Below are positions 35,301 through 42,708 of a stretch of 64,000 bases of DNA, piece after piece; the first letter of the stretch is position 1, and the number at the start of each line of letters is the position of its first letter. Source of the stretch: Burkholderiaceae bacterium (GTDB taxonomy: Bacteria > Pseudomonadota > Gammaproteobacteria > Burkholderiales > Burkholderiaceae); contig JAJPEN010000076.1 of NCBI GenBank assembly GCA_021166835.1, forward strand, positions 4,517-68,516. Reading direction: 5' to 3'. The notes beneath the pieces were generated by a model. The model saw only the letters and a program-made list of their open reading frames with translations, was not told the origin of the DNA and did no database searches. The position numbers and the translations under genes were made by a program.

Positions 35301-35766
35301 CGGCCCACTGCCCGCGCTGCCAGCGGGCGAGCCAGTCGCGCCGATAAGCGAGGTAGCGCTCGAAGGCGCGCGCGACGGCGTCGGCCGCGCTCAGTCGCGC
35401 GATCGATCCGCGCTCGCCGAGCCGCTTTCGCAGCAGCGCGAAATCGTCGCCCTCGGGCAGCTCGTCAGGCAGCTCGTCGAGCAGCGCCAGCAGATGCCAG
35501 CGAACGCGTTCGGGATCGAACGGCGACTGCGCAGGCAAGCGATCGAGCACCGCGCGCATCGTGTTCCACAGCCAGCGACCGGCGAACTCGGGGCGCAGGC
35601 GCGCGCTCACGCCGTGGCGCTGGGCGTCGCGCTGCTGCAGCCAGCGCCCTGTTCCGGTGCTGGGAACGACGACGACGCGCTCGTCGAAGGGACCCGCATC
35701 GTCGAAGGAATCGAGCAGCGCGTCGGCAAGACGTTCGAGGCGGTGGTCGAAGCGGAGGCGTAACAA
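32317..35766 (-). CDS. recC: Exodeoxyribonuclease V subunit gamma RecC
   Basis: 1149 residues. Starts at a TTG at 35766, followed by LRLRFDHRLERLADALLDSF and the conserved VVVPSTGTGRWLQQRDAQRHG near residue 34. RecC is the inactive-helicase-like scaffold that recognises Chi and splits the strands. It contains PIGSLRGVPYRVVCLFGFDERSFPRR near residue 640, strongly conserved. First gene of recC-recB-recD; the DUF924 gene lies upstream on the same strand, 33 bases away, across a heptanucleotide repeat. Confidence 0.95.
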   Translation of the reverse strand: MLRLRFDHRLERLADALLDSFDDAGPFDERVVVVPSTGTGRWLQQRDAQRHGVSARLRPEFAGRWLWNTMRAVLDRLPAQSPFDPERVRWHLLALLDELPDELPEGDDFALLRKRLGERGSIARLSAADAVARAFERYLAYRRDWLARWQRGQWAGGEAALDVHEPWQRWLWNRLLERLPGVRDEHPYDAFARVLAEGDAAQLERALGGRRVAIFGRVDLSPEQFALFGRLAGSIDVSIFAPDPCRELWSDLLDPASLARVRAQRPDEAWLYDGEPSILGSWGRAHRDFVAQLLDLEERFGVQAEAPGRDEPLPFDSRDTRGDAPTALQALHASVFLRSDAPWRALRGLDDSIRIVGTHGPVREAEILHEILLECFATMPGLAPADVVVHCADIETAAPAIAGVFESVPAERRIPLAISGRLRGIDPAIDAVEAIVGAAVHGIDAARLDALLRNPALAEALSLDESEVDALLDGLARAGARRGLDAHDGASKHNLQAATDRLLLGAAIGVEQVCGDLLAVPGAQGTRARALDGWLALAEALGRLRALASRPRPPREWCEALGDVVETIFARSRAQAAVQRVREAIDRLAASGDEAAGVVLDAAAFARAFADAIAQGAPAVVPGGAVTVVPIGSLRGVPYRVVCLFGFDERSFPRRGARDEIDLMRHAPRFGDRLVRNDDRGAFLDAVLAARERLVVSCRSRDARDDSPLNPSPLVVELLAWLSARLGDDARAAPASIPRVRRGEAGSGPALVEYPLHPFSRRNFEGEHADRASEWLATAQAASAPLASRAEAIGALFDVDAAPGGPSDSAPDSAPDDAIGAQNADDYAHAAQPHAFPEADAIVPIERLRRALSDPARTWLAESLVATLPADDDEPPEHEPLWPQSARDARQIQRCVERLLAGEERARLVRELQCSPATPAGAAGAIDAEAAVAQAQSLIERALDARTSIGAPAAEPDAQLAPRRSEPVVARVGALRLGMSPPALDSQGRLLFVSAYPLGPHSLIDAWLRTALWRFAVDSAATGRLITPDQTIVVNCDYALRALEHAIEWSRRISTQPLALFPRSWLCHARELMRGKGRERVALERAQAVLAGDDSGFRTPELAQPAMRALYRDAGIDFERVLPLCDRVYRPIFDDTSLAGSAEAEGAAP

Positions 35767-35768
35767 CA

Positions 35769-35796
35769 GTGAAGGGTCAAGGGTGAAGGGTGAAGG
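35769..35796. repeat. Four-copy 7-bp tandem repeat before recC
   Basis: Four units of GTGAAGG (second unit GTCAAGG) fill the 33-base gap between the DUF924 stop and the recC start. On the recC strand the region would form part of its ribosome-binding leader and has no Shine-Dalgarno match, so repeat number might influence recBCD translation; this is speculation. Confidence 0.75.
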
Positions 35797-35799
35797 GGA

Positions 35800-36411
35800 T
35801 CAGAAGGACGAGCCGGGCTGCTTCAGGAACTCGAGCTCTTCGGGGGTCGAGCGGCGACCGAGGATCGCGTTGCGATGGGGGAAGCGGCCGAAGCGCTCGA
35901 TGATCTCGTGGTGGCGCGCGGCCCAGCGCCAGGCGCCGCCGGCGAGAGGGTCGTCGCGCAGGGCGCCGAACAGGCGCAGCGACTCGTTCTGGTCGTCGAG
36001 CGATTCCGAGTGCTCGAAAGGCATGTAGCAGAACCAGCGCAGCAGCGGATCGTAGTCGTCGTCCCAACCACGCGCGACGATGCGCCTTGCAACGGCGAGC
36101 GCGCGCGCATCGCCCGCGAACATCCGCGGCGTGTCGCGATGGACGTTGCGCGTGAACTGATCGAGCACGATGACGAGCGCCGGCGCGCAGCGGCGGTCGT
36201 GGCCCCAGGCGTCGCAGCGCCCGGCGATCGCATCGGCGACGAGCGCGCCGAAACGCTCGGCGATGCTCGCGTCGAAGGCGTCGTCCTTCGCGAACCACTG
36301 TCGCCGCACGAGGCCTGTCTCGCTGCCGTCGGGACCGGCAAACCAGAAGCGCAACACCTCGCTTGCGCGTTCGACGTCCGCCGGATCGGCGGACTCGTCG
36401 GCGCCACTCAT
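35800..36411 (-). CDS. DUF924-family protein
   Basis: 203 residues from ATG 36411, which overlaps the upstream WS/DGAT stop (ATGA); another ATG six bases earlier is possible. Family marks: VLRFWFAGPDG near the start, then ALVIVLDQFTRNVHRDTPRMFAGD near residue 85 and CYMPFEHSESLDDQ near 137. DUF924 proteins have a TPR-like helical fold and no known activity. Ends just before the heptanucleotide repeat and recC. Confidence 0.88.
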   Translation of the reverse strand: MSGADESADPADVERASEVLRFWFAGPDGSETGLVRRQWFAKDDAFDASIAERFGALVADAIAGRCDAWGHDRRCAPALVIVLDQFTRNVHRDTPRMFAGDARALAVARRIVARGWDDDYDPLLRWFCYMPFEHSESLDDQNESLRLFGALRDDPLAGGAWRWAARHHEIIERFGRFPHRNAILGRRSTPEELEFLKQPGSSF

Positions 36412-37853
36412 GCCCATTGGAGTCCGAGCATGGATTCGATCTCGCCGGGCGCGGGCGGCTCGCCGGCAAGCATCCCGTTCGGCAGCATTGCCAGGGTCAG
36501 CACCAGGCGCTCGAACTCGGGCGCGAAACCGTCGACGATCGACTGCGGATCCGGGCACAGGGCGGTGTCGGCGCGGATCGAGAACTGGACGGCGCCGGCG
36601 TACGAGAGGATCGCGATGCCCACGCCGATGTCGCCCGACTGCGGCACCCAGAACAGCATCCGCCCGATGCGCGCGCCGGCGAGCTGCACCGGCGCGGTCG
36701 GCCCCGGCAGGTTGGTCATCACCGCGCTCGCCTTGCCGGCCAGGTATTCGAGCACCACGGTCTGCAGCCCTGCGGGCAGCGGGCCGAGCAGCGCGAGCAG
36801 CAGGAAGGCCAGCGCCGGCTGGAAGCCGCCGCGCAACTCGCGCATCCGCGCGCGGATCTCGTGCACGCGCTCGATCGGGCTCTCGATGCCGATCGGCAGC
36901 ACCAGCGGCGCCAGTCCGAAATAGTTGCCGAGCGTCGGCTCGGCCTGCGGATCGCGCAGGTTCACCGGAACCATCGCGCGAAACTCGGCGTCGGGCGCGA
37001 GCGCGTCGCCCCGCTGCAGCAGATAGCGGCGCAGCGCGCCGGTGACGCAGGCGAGCACGACGTCGTTCAGCGAAGCGCCGAGCGCACGGCACACCGGCTT
37101 CAGCTCGTCGAGCGGCAACGGATCGTTCCACGCGAAAGCCTTGATGCCGCGAGGCTCGCCCTTCAGGCTGGTGGGCGTATCCGAAGTCATCGCGAGGATC
37201 GCCACCGCATCGGCCACGACGCGGGCGCCGGCCCGCGCGAGATCGAGCGCGTGGCCCGGCTCCTCGAAGCTTCGCTTCGACTCGGCCCACACCTCGCCGC
37301 CGAGCCACAGCGACGAGCGCGCGGCCTCTGCCGCTGCATCGAGCCAGGCCTGCCACGCGGATTCGTCGGCCGGCCCTGCGCGCTTGCGCCGCCGGGGGGA
37401 CGGCGCCTGGGCCGCCAGCGCGAGCATCACGCGCACCAGCGCGACGCCGTCGGCGATGCAGTGATGAATGCGCATGGCCATCGCCGGCGGCGCTCCCGGA
37501 CGCTCGACGAAATGCATCTCCCACAACGGACGCGAGAAATCGAGCGGCTGCGCCGCCAGGCGATCGAGGTGCTCGCGCAGCGCCGTTTCGCTCGCGTCGT
37601 CGAGCCGGACCCGCTTCACGTGATTCGACAGCCGGAAGGACGGATCGTCGACCCACCAATGACCGGTGACGTCTTCCTCGACGCGCTGGCGGAAGCGTTC
37701 GAAGCGCAGCAGCCGCTGCGCGAACAGACGCGAGAGCTGGCCGAAAGCCAGCGGCTCGGCGAACGAGAACAGGCCGACGATGACCATCGGATTGCGCGGA
37801 CTGTCCATGCGCAGCCACGCGCGGTCCACGCCGGACATCCGTTCGCGATGCAT
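36408..37853 (-). CDS. Wax ester synthase/diacylglycerol O-acyltransferase
   Basis: 481 residues. The acyltransferase motif HHxxxDG is present as HHCIADG at residues 130-136; later family motifs include NDVVLACVTGALRRYL and VMTNLPGP. It esterifies fatty alcohols or diacylglycerol with acyl-CoA. ATG 37853 sits directly against GGGGGAG, so the second ATG at 37838 (MSGVDRAWLRMD), which matches the family N-terminus, may be the true start. Divergent from the acyl-CoA-binding protein gene. Confidence 0.92.
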   Translation of the reverse strand: MHRERMSGVDRAWLRMDSPRNPMVIVGLFSFAEPLAFGQLSRLFAQRLLRFERFRQRVEEDVTGHWWVDDPSFRLSNHVKRVRLDDASETALREHLDRLAAQPLDFSRPLWEMHFVERPGAPPAMAMRIHHCIADGVALVRVMLALAAQAPSPRRRKRAGPADESAWQAWLDAAAEAARSSLWLGGEVWAESKRSFEEPGHALDLARAGARVVADAVAILAMTSDTPTSLKGEPRGIKAFAWNDPLPLDELKPVCRALGASLNDVVLACVTGALRRYLLQRGDALAPDAEFRAMVPVNLRDPQAEPTLGNYFGLAPLVLPIGIESPIERVHEIRARMRELRGGFQPALAFLLLALLGPLPAGLQTVVLEYLAGKASAVMTNLPGPTAPVQLAGARIGRMLFWVPQSGDIGVGIAILSYAGAVQFSIRADTALCPDPQSIVDGFAPEFERLVLTLAMLPNGMLAGEPPAPGEIESMLGLQWA

Positions 37854-37912
37854 CTCCCCCCTCGAACCGTCGTCTGGCTATGATACTTGCGACCGACCCG
37901 CAGGAGGAGTTC

Positions 37913-38203
37913 ATGGCCCAGGCAAACGAATCGGGCGCCGGAACCGGCGCCGAGCTGGACGAGCGCTTCCAGCGCGCCGTCGCCGAATCGAAGACTCTGT
38001 CGGAACGGCCCGACAACGCAACGCTGCTCGAGCTGTACGCGCTCTACAAGCAGGCGACCGCCGGCGATGTCGACGGCAAGCGCCCGGGTTTCACCGACCT
38101 GGTCGGGCGCGCGAAATGGGATGCGTGGAACGCGCTCGCCGGGACCGCGCGCGGCGACGCGATGCAGCGGTACGTCGACCTGGTGGAGAGCCTGAAGGAC
38201 TGA
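37913..38203 (+). CDS. Acyl-CoA-binding protein (ACBP)
   Basis: 96 residues with AGGAGGAG six bases before ATG 37913. ACBP signature: LYALYKQATAGDVDGKRPG and RAKWDAWNALAG near residues 44-78. Four-helix proteins of this kind bind and buffer long-chain acyl-CoA. It lies divergently beside the wax ester synthase, with a possible TATGAT -10 at 37879-37884, which supports a role in feeding acyl-CoA to wax or PHA synthesis. Confidence 0.93.
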   Translation: MAQANESGAGTGAELDERFQRAVAESKTLSERPDNATLLELYALYKQATAGDVDGKRPGFTDLVGRAKWDAWNALAGTARGDAMQRYVDLVESLKD

Positions 38204-38298
38204 CGCGTTGCTGCCCGCCGGTGCGCGTCGTGCGTACATCGAAGCCGCCCACGTGAGTTTGGCGCTTCGACGGCTCCCTCATCCTGCAGCGGGAACCA

Positions 38299-38481
38299 AA
38301 ACGCGCGAAATTCGCGCGTTCCGGCCGGCATGGCCTACATCGCTTCGCGAAATGCGCGGGAAACGAACAATACTGCCCGCGCTGCGCGGCATGCGGCCTC
38401 GAATGCGCGTGAAACGCGCATTCCTTCTCGCGCAAGATGACGCGTGCAGATGCGACTCGCCCGACGCACGCAATACTGCCC
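38299..38481. repeat. Cluster of strong hairpins and a direct repeat
   Basis: Part of a 700-base gene-free stretch (38204-38903). It holds a 10-bp stem AACGCGCGAA with a one-base loop (38300-38320), a 10-bp stem GAATGCGCGT with a GAA loop (38401-38423), and the 11-mer CAATACTGCCC twice (38368-38378 and 38471-38481). Looks like repetitive extragenic DNA next to the large inverted repeat. No coding signal seen. Confidence 0.65.
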
Positions 38482-38501
38482 ACACAGCCAACGTCGATCG
38501 A

Positions 38502-38891
38502 GCGGCAGGCGGCAGCGGGCCGCTGGGGGCGAGCCTTGGCGTGCGCCTGGCGCCGGCGCGCCTGGCGCAAGCGGCTGCGGGGCGCCTACGGGGCGTTCGG
38601 CGGCGCGACTTCTGCGGCGCCGAGCAGCGCAGTCTCGGGGTCGGCGCGCGAAGCGCGCTTCGTACCTCTGACTCGCGGCGAATGTCCGAACGAAGCGAGC
38701 GCAGCTCGCGAAGTGAGTTTCGCCGCGCGACCCCGAGGCGAGCAGCACAGGGCAGTCGGCGCGCAGCGCCGACTGCCGCAGCTGGAGCGCCGCCGAACGC
38801 CCCGTAGGCGCCCCGCAGCCGCTTGCGCCAGTCGCGCCGGCGCCAGGCGCATGCCAAGGCTCGCCCCCAGCGGCCCGCTGCCGCTTGCCGC
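38502..38891. repeat. Large imperfect inverted repeat, 105-bp arms
   Basis: Left arm 38502-38606 and right arm 38787-38891 are reverse complements with about three mismatches in 105 bases. The 180-base interior also folds: CTCGGGGTCG (38634-38643) pairs with 38728-38737, and 38751-38777 is a perfect 12-bp stem with a GCA loop. Both arms yield the same spurious peptide on opposite strands. It ends 12 bases before the antiporter stop codon. No transposase or clear target duplication is seen. Could be a non-autonomous mobile element, a BIME-like repeat or a long hairpin RNA. Confidence 0.8.
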
Positions 38892-38903
38892 GCCCGCGCC
38901 GCG

Positions 38904-40169
38904 TCAGAACAACCGGAACGCCCCGATCGCCACCACCGTCGGAATCGCCGCCGCGGCGAGCAGCCCGAGCGCGCTGATCTCCTCGTGCTCGAAGCGGCTC
39001 TTCAGGATCGAGTAGCCGGCCGGATTCGGCGCGTTGGCGATCACGGTCAGCCCGCCGCCCGTCACCGCGCCGGCCACCAGCGAATACTTGAACTCGTCGG
39101 TGAGCCCTTCGACCAGCGAGCCCAGATAGGTGAGCGCGGCGTTGTCCGTCACCGCGGTGAGTGCGGTCGCGCCGTAATAGACGGCGGTCGGGCTCATCCG
39201 TTCGAGCAGCGCCTGCAGCCACCATTGCTGCTGGCCGCCGAGAACGACCAGCCCCGCGAGAAAGAAGGCCACCATCAGCGCCTCGCGCAGGATGAGCCGG
39301 TCCTGGTAGCGCTCGTAGGCGCTCGCCACGCCGAGGAAGAACAGGAACAGCGCCATGAAGACGATCGCGTGGTGCGCGAAGACGACGACGCCGAGCAGGA
39401 ACAGCAGGTGCACGAGCGTGAGCTGCCACGGCACCGCCGACCCGCCGTCGTCGTTCGACGGGGGTGTCGCCGACAACTGGCGCAGTTCCGGAGCGAACAG
39501 CAGCGTGACGCCGACCGCGTTGATCAGGCAGGCCAGTGCCGAGCGCCAGCCGAAATGCTCGAGCATGAACGGCAGCGTCCATTCCCATTTCGCCGCGACC
39601 ATCAGCACCGGCGGCGCGGCGAAAGGCGTGAGCGTGCCGCCGATCGAGACGTTGACGAACAGCACGCCGATCGTGGCGTATTTCAGCCGGCTCGAGATCG
39701 GCATCGAATAGAAGCGATCGCGCAGCAGCAGCGCGGCGAGCGTCATCGCCGCCGGCTCGGTGATGAACGAGCCGAGCAGCGGCAGCAGGAACAGCGCGAG
39801 GAAATAGGTGGCCATCGCGGGCGGCATCGGCAGCAGCAGCGCGCCGCGCTCGACCGCCGCGCGCGCGAGCAGCAGGATCGGACGGCTGGCCGCGACGACC
39901 ATGATCACGAACACGAACATCGGCTCGGTGTAATTGCGCGACTCCAGGTAGTGCAGCGCCTCGGCGCCTCCGCCGGCGATCGCGATGTACGCGACGAGCA
40001 CCATCGCCCAGAAGCCGAAGACGACCTCGACCTCGCCGAGCAGGTGCCAGATGCCGGCGTGCGCCGGGTAGCGGTGCGCCACGCGCTCGAAGGCCTTCGC
40101 CGAGAAGGTGTGAACGAGCGCGATCGCGAACAGGATCGCGCCGCCCAGATGGATGACGGTCGGGTTCAG
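38904..40169 (-). CDS. Putative Na+/H+ antiporter
   Basis: About 421 residues with 10-12 membrane segments, resembling the putative Na+/H+ antiporter family PF07399 (HLLGEVEVVFGFWAMVL near residue 40, then VNVSIGGTLTPFAAPPVLM and TALTAVTDNAALTYLGS). The first ATG/GTG-type start is GTG 40082, but that would cut off a hydrophobic segment (NPTVIHLGGAILFAIALVH) that the family has. A CTG at 40167-40169, preceded by GAGGGAG, gives the expected N-terminus and is proposed here. Last gene of the run from the 2-hydroxyacid dehydrogenase. Confidence 0.72.
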   Translation of the reverse strand: MNPTVIHLGGAILFAIALVHTFSAKAFERVAHRYPAHAGIWHLLGEVEVVFGFWAMVLVAYIAIAGGGAEALHYLESRNYTEPMFVFVIMVVAASRPILLLARAAVERGALLLPMPPAMATYFLALFLLPLLGSFITEPAAMTLAALLLRDRFYSMPISSRLKYATIGVLFVNVSIGGTLTPFAAPPVLMVAAKWEWTLPFMLEHFGWRSALACLINAVGVTLLFAPELRQLSATPPSNDDGGSAVPWQLTLVHLLFLLGVVVFAHHAIVFMALFLFFLGVASAYERYQDRLILREALMVAFFLAGLVVLGGQQQWWLQALLERMSPTAVYYGATALTAVTDNAALTYLGSLVEGLTDEFKYSLVAGAVTGGGLTVIANAPNPAGYSILKSRFEHEEISALGLLAAAAIPTVVAIGAFRLF

Positions 40170-40199
40170 TTCGTTCTCCCTCGGAACACGTTCACAGCT

Positions 40200-40475
40200 T
40201 CAGCCGAAATAGCGGTCGAAATCGGCGTGCAGCCGCTCCTCGATGCGGGAGCGGAACAGCCCGACCATGCCGCCGAGCTGCGCATCGAGCACGACGCGGT
40301 CGCGCGTGACGGTGAGGCTTCCGCTGACGCCCGCGCGCTCGAAATGCAGCGCGTTGCCCTCCCACTCGCTGGCCATCTCGAAGGACTGCGCCATGTCGTC
40401 GGCAACGCGCTGCGCGGCGGCGCGCGCCTTCTTCAGGCCCAGACGATGCTTTCGCTCGAGATGGATCGCGGGCAC
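40200..40475 (-). CDS. PHA granule-region protein (PHA_gran_rgn family)
   Basis: 91 residues from a GTG at 40475. Pattern IHLERKHRLGLKKARAAAQRVADDMAQSFEM, then HFERAGVSGSLTVTRDRVVLDAQLG matches the small family encoded near polyhydroxyalkanoate genes (PF09650). Function not established. 14 bases after the 2-hydroxyacid dehydrogenase and 30 bases before the antiporter start. Another hint, with the phasin at 22 kb, that the organism stores PHA. Confidence 0.82.
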   Translation of the reverse strand: MPAIHLERKHRLGLKKARAAAQRVADDMAQSFEMASEWEGNALHFERAGVSGSLTVTRDRVVLDAQLGGMVGLFRSRIEERLHADFDRYFG

Positions 40476-40489
40476 GCTCGCGCGGCTTC

Positions 40490-41452
40490 TCAGGCGGAAA
40501 CCGGCGTGCGCAGCGGCTGGCCGCTCGCCCACGCGACGAGGTTCTCGGCGGCGAGCATCGCCATGCCCAGGCGCGAGCTGCGCGTGGCGCTGCCGATGTG
40601 CGGCGTGAGCACGACGTTGGGCACCTCGAGCAGCGCCGGGTCCACTTTCGGCTCGTTCTCGTAGACGTCGAGGCCGGCCGCGCCGATCGGGCCGCTGCGC
40701 AGCGCCTTCGCCAGCGCCGCATCGTCGACGATGCCGCCGCGCGCGATGTTCACCAGCACGGCGCCCGGCTTCATCATCGCCAGCTCGCGCGCGCCGATCA
40801 GGTGATGTGTCTGCGGCGTGTACGGCACGACGAGCACGACGTGGTCGGCGCTGCGCAGCAGCTCGTCGAGCGCGACGCGCCGCGCGCCCAGCTCGGCCTC
40901 GTTCGGCGCCTGCGAGCGGTTGTGGTAGAGCACCTGCATCGAGAAGCCGCGCGCGCGGCGCGCGATCGCCGAGCCGATGCGGCCCATGCCGACGATGCCC
41001 AGCGTCGCGCCGTGCACGTCGGCGCCGAGGAACTGGTCGAAGGCCCAGCTGTTCCAGCGGCCCTCGCGCAACCAGCGCTCGGTTTCCGACAGGCGGCGCG
41101 CAGCCGCCATCAGCAGCGCCCAGCCGAGATCGGCGGTGGCCTCGGTGAGCACGTCGGGCGTGTTCGTCACCGCGATGCCGCGCTCGGCGCAGGCGGCCAC
41201 GTCGATGTGGTTGTAGCCGACGGTGCCGGTGGCGACGATCTTCAGCTGCGGGCAGGCGTCGAGCAGTTCGCGATCGATGCGGTCGGAGCCGACGACGAAG
41301 AGCGCGTCGCGATCGGCCGCGCGTCGCAGCAGTTCCTCGCGCGGCCACAGCGCGTCGTCGGCGTTGCCTTCGAGCTGGAAGTACGGCTGCAGCCGCTCGA
41401 CGACTTCGGGGAAGACCCTTCGCGTGACGAGCAGTTTCGGTCGACGGTTCAT
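40490..41452 (-). CDS. D-2-hydroxyacid dehydrogenase, GhrB type
   Basis: 320 residues. NAD(P)-binding GIVGMGRIGSAIARRARGF near residue 148, the catalytic arginine in VNIARGGIVDD near 233, and the conserved TPHIGSATRSSR histidine near 283. Resembles glyoxylate/hydroxypyruvate/2-ketogluconate reductases. ATG at 41452; a TATAAT-like box on this strand at 41486-41491 could be its -10. Follows pncB by 69 bases, so it may have its own promoter. Confidence 0.88.
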   Translation of the reverse strand: MNRRPKLLVTRRVFPEVVERLQPYFQLEGNADDALWPREELLRRAADRDALFVVGSDRIDRELLDACPQLKIVATGTVGYNHIDVAACAERGIAVTNTPDVLTEATADLGWALLMAAARRLSETERWLREGRWNSWAFDQFLGADVHGATLGIVGMGRIGSAIARRARGFSMQVLYHNRSQAPNEAELGARRVALDELLRSADHVVLVVPYTPQTHHLIGARELAMMKPGAVLVNIARGGIVDDAALAKALRSGPIGAAGLDVYENEPKVDPALLEVPNVVLTPHIGSATRSSRLGMAMLAAENLVAWASGQPLRTPVSA

Positions 41453-41521
41453 CGGCAGCGCTCCGGGCACCCAGGGACCGGCGCGATTATAGCGACGCGA
41501 GGCGGGCGAATCGGCACGGCC

Positions 41522-42694
41522 CTATTGGATCTGGAACACCTGCCGCAGGTATTTGACGTAGGCCTCGTCCTCGCACATGTTCTTGGCCGGCGTGTCGGAG
41601 ATCTTCGCCACCGGCTGGCCGTTGCAGCGGACCATCTTGATGACGATCTGCAGCGAGGGGTAGCCGAGGTCGTTGGTGAGGTTCGTGCCGATGCCGAAGG
41701 CGATGCGCGTGCGTTCGCGAAAGCGGCGGTACAGATCGGCCATCAGCGGGAAGGTGAGCGCGTCGGAGAAGACCAGCGTCTTCGTCTTCGGATCGACGCG
41801 GTTCTTTTCGTAATGCGCGATCAGCCGCTCGGCCCACTGGAAAGGATCGCCCGAGTCGTGGCGCGCGCCGTCGAACAGCTTGCAGAAATACATGTCGAAG
41901 TCGCGCAGGAACGCCGACATGCCGTAGACGTCGGACAGCGCGATGCCGAGGTCGCCGCGGTATTCGCGCGCCCAGGTCTCGAAGCCGAAGACCTGCGTGT
42001 CGCGCAGGCGCGGCCCGAGCGCCTGGCAGGCCTGCAGGTATTCGTGCGCCATCGTGCCCAGCGGCGTCATTGCGTGCTTCATCGCGAAATGCACGTTCGA
42101 AGTGCCGGCGAAGCTCTCGCCGAGCCGCTCGCGACATTCGAGCAGCACCTCCTCGTGCCAGATGCGCGAGAAGCGCCGGCGCGTGCCGTAGTCGGCGATG
42201 CGCACGCCGGCGAGATCGGGCTGGCCGACGATCGAGTCGATCTTGGCCGCCAGCCGGCGCCGGCCTTCGGCGTGATCGGGCCTGTCCACCGTCGCGCGGA
42301 AATACAGCTCGTTGACGATCGACAGCACCGGCACCTCGAAGAGGATCGTGTGCAGCCACGGTCCGCGGATCGTGATGTCGATCTCGCCGTTGTCCTTCGG
42401 CGACGGCCCGATCGAGATGTACTTCTCGTTCATGTGGAACAGGCCGAGGAAGTCGACGAAGTCGCTCTTGATGAAGCGCATCGAGCGCAGGTAGTCGAGT
42501 TCGTCGTCGCGAAAGCGCAGCGAGCACAGGTGGCGCACTTCGTCGCGGATCGCGCCGACGTAGGGCCGCAGGTCGATGCCTTCGTTGCGGCAACGGAAGC
42601 GGTATTCCACCTGCGCGCCGGGGAAGTGATGCAGGACGACCTGCATCATCGTGAACTTGTAGAGGTCGGTGTCGAGCAGCGAATCGATGATCAT
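41522..42694 (-). CDS. pncB: Nicotinate phosphoribosyltransferase
   Basis: 390 residues, E. coli PncB type: [33 protein letters not shown] at the N-terminus, [22 protein letters not shown] near 195, and [15 protein letters not shown] near 260, with the histidine that is phosphorylated by ATP. It commits nicotinate to NAD synthesis. It lies directly behind a gltL-type ATPase gene and within a nicotinate catabolic island, so the cell encodes both salvage and breakdown of the same compound side by side. Confidence 0.96.
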   Translation of the reverse strand: MIIDSLLDTDLYKFTMMQVVLHHFPGAQVEYRFRCRNEGIDLRPYVGAIRDEVRHLCSLRFRDDELDYLRSMRFIKSDFVDFLGLFHMNEKYISIGPSPKDNGEIDITIRGPWLHTILFEVPVLSIVNELYFRATVDRPDHAEGRRRLAAKIDSIVGQPDLAGVRIADYGTRRRFSRIWHEEVLLECRERLGESFAGTSNVHFAMKHAMTPLGTMAHEYLQACQALGPRLRDTQVFGFETWAREYRGDLGIALSDVYGMSAFLRDFDMYFCKLFDGARHDSGDPFQWAERLIAHYEKNRVDPKTKTLVFSDALTFPLMADLYRRFRERTRIAFGIGTNLTNDLGYPSLQIVIKMVRCNGQPVAKISDTPAKNMCEDEAYVKYLRQVFQIQ

Positions 42695-42708
42695 CGTGTG
42701 GACTGGCC

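Noticed and set aside
38301..38857. Several 90-200 residue open frames around the large inverted repeat
   Set aside because: They are compositionally biased, arise on both strands from the same repeat arms, lack ribosome binding sites and match no family pattern.
41486..41491. Promoter for the 2-hydroxyacid dehydrogenase
   Set aside because: A TATAAT-like box is present on the minus strand, but no acceptable -35 hexamer at 16-18 bases was found, so it is only mentioned in that gene entry.
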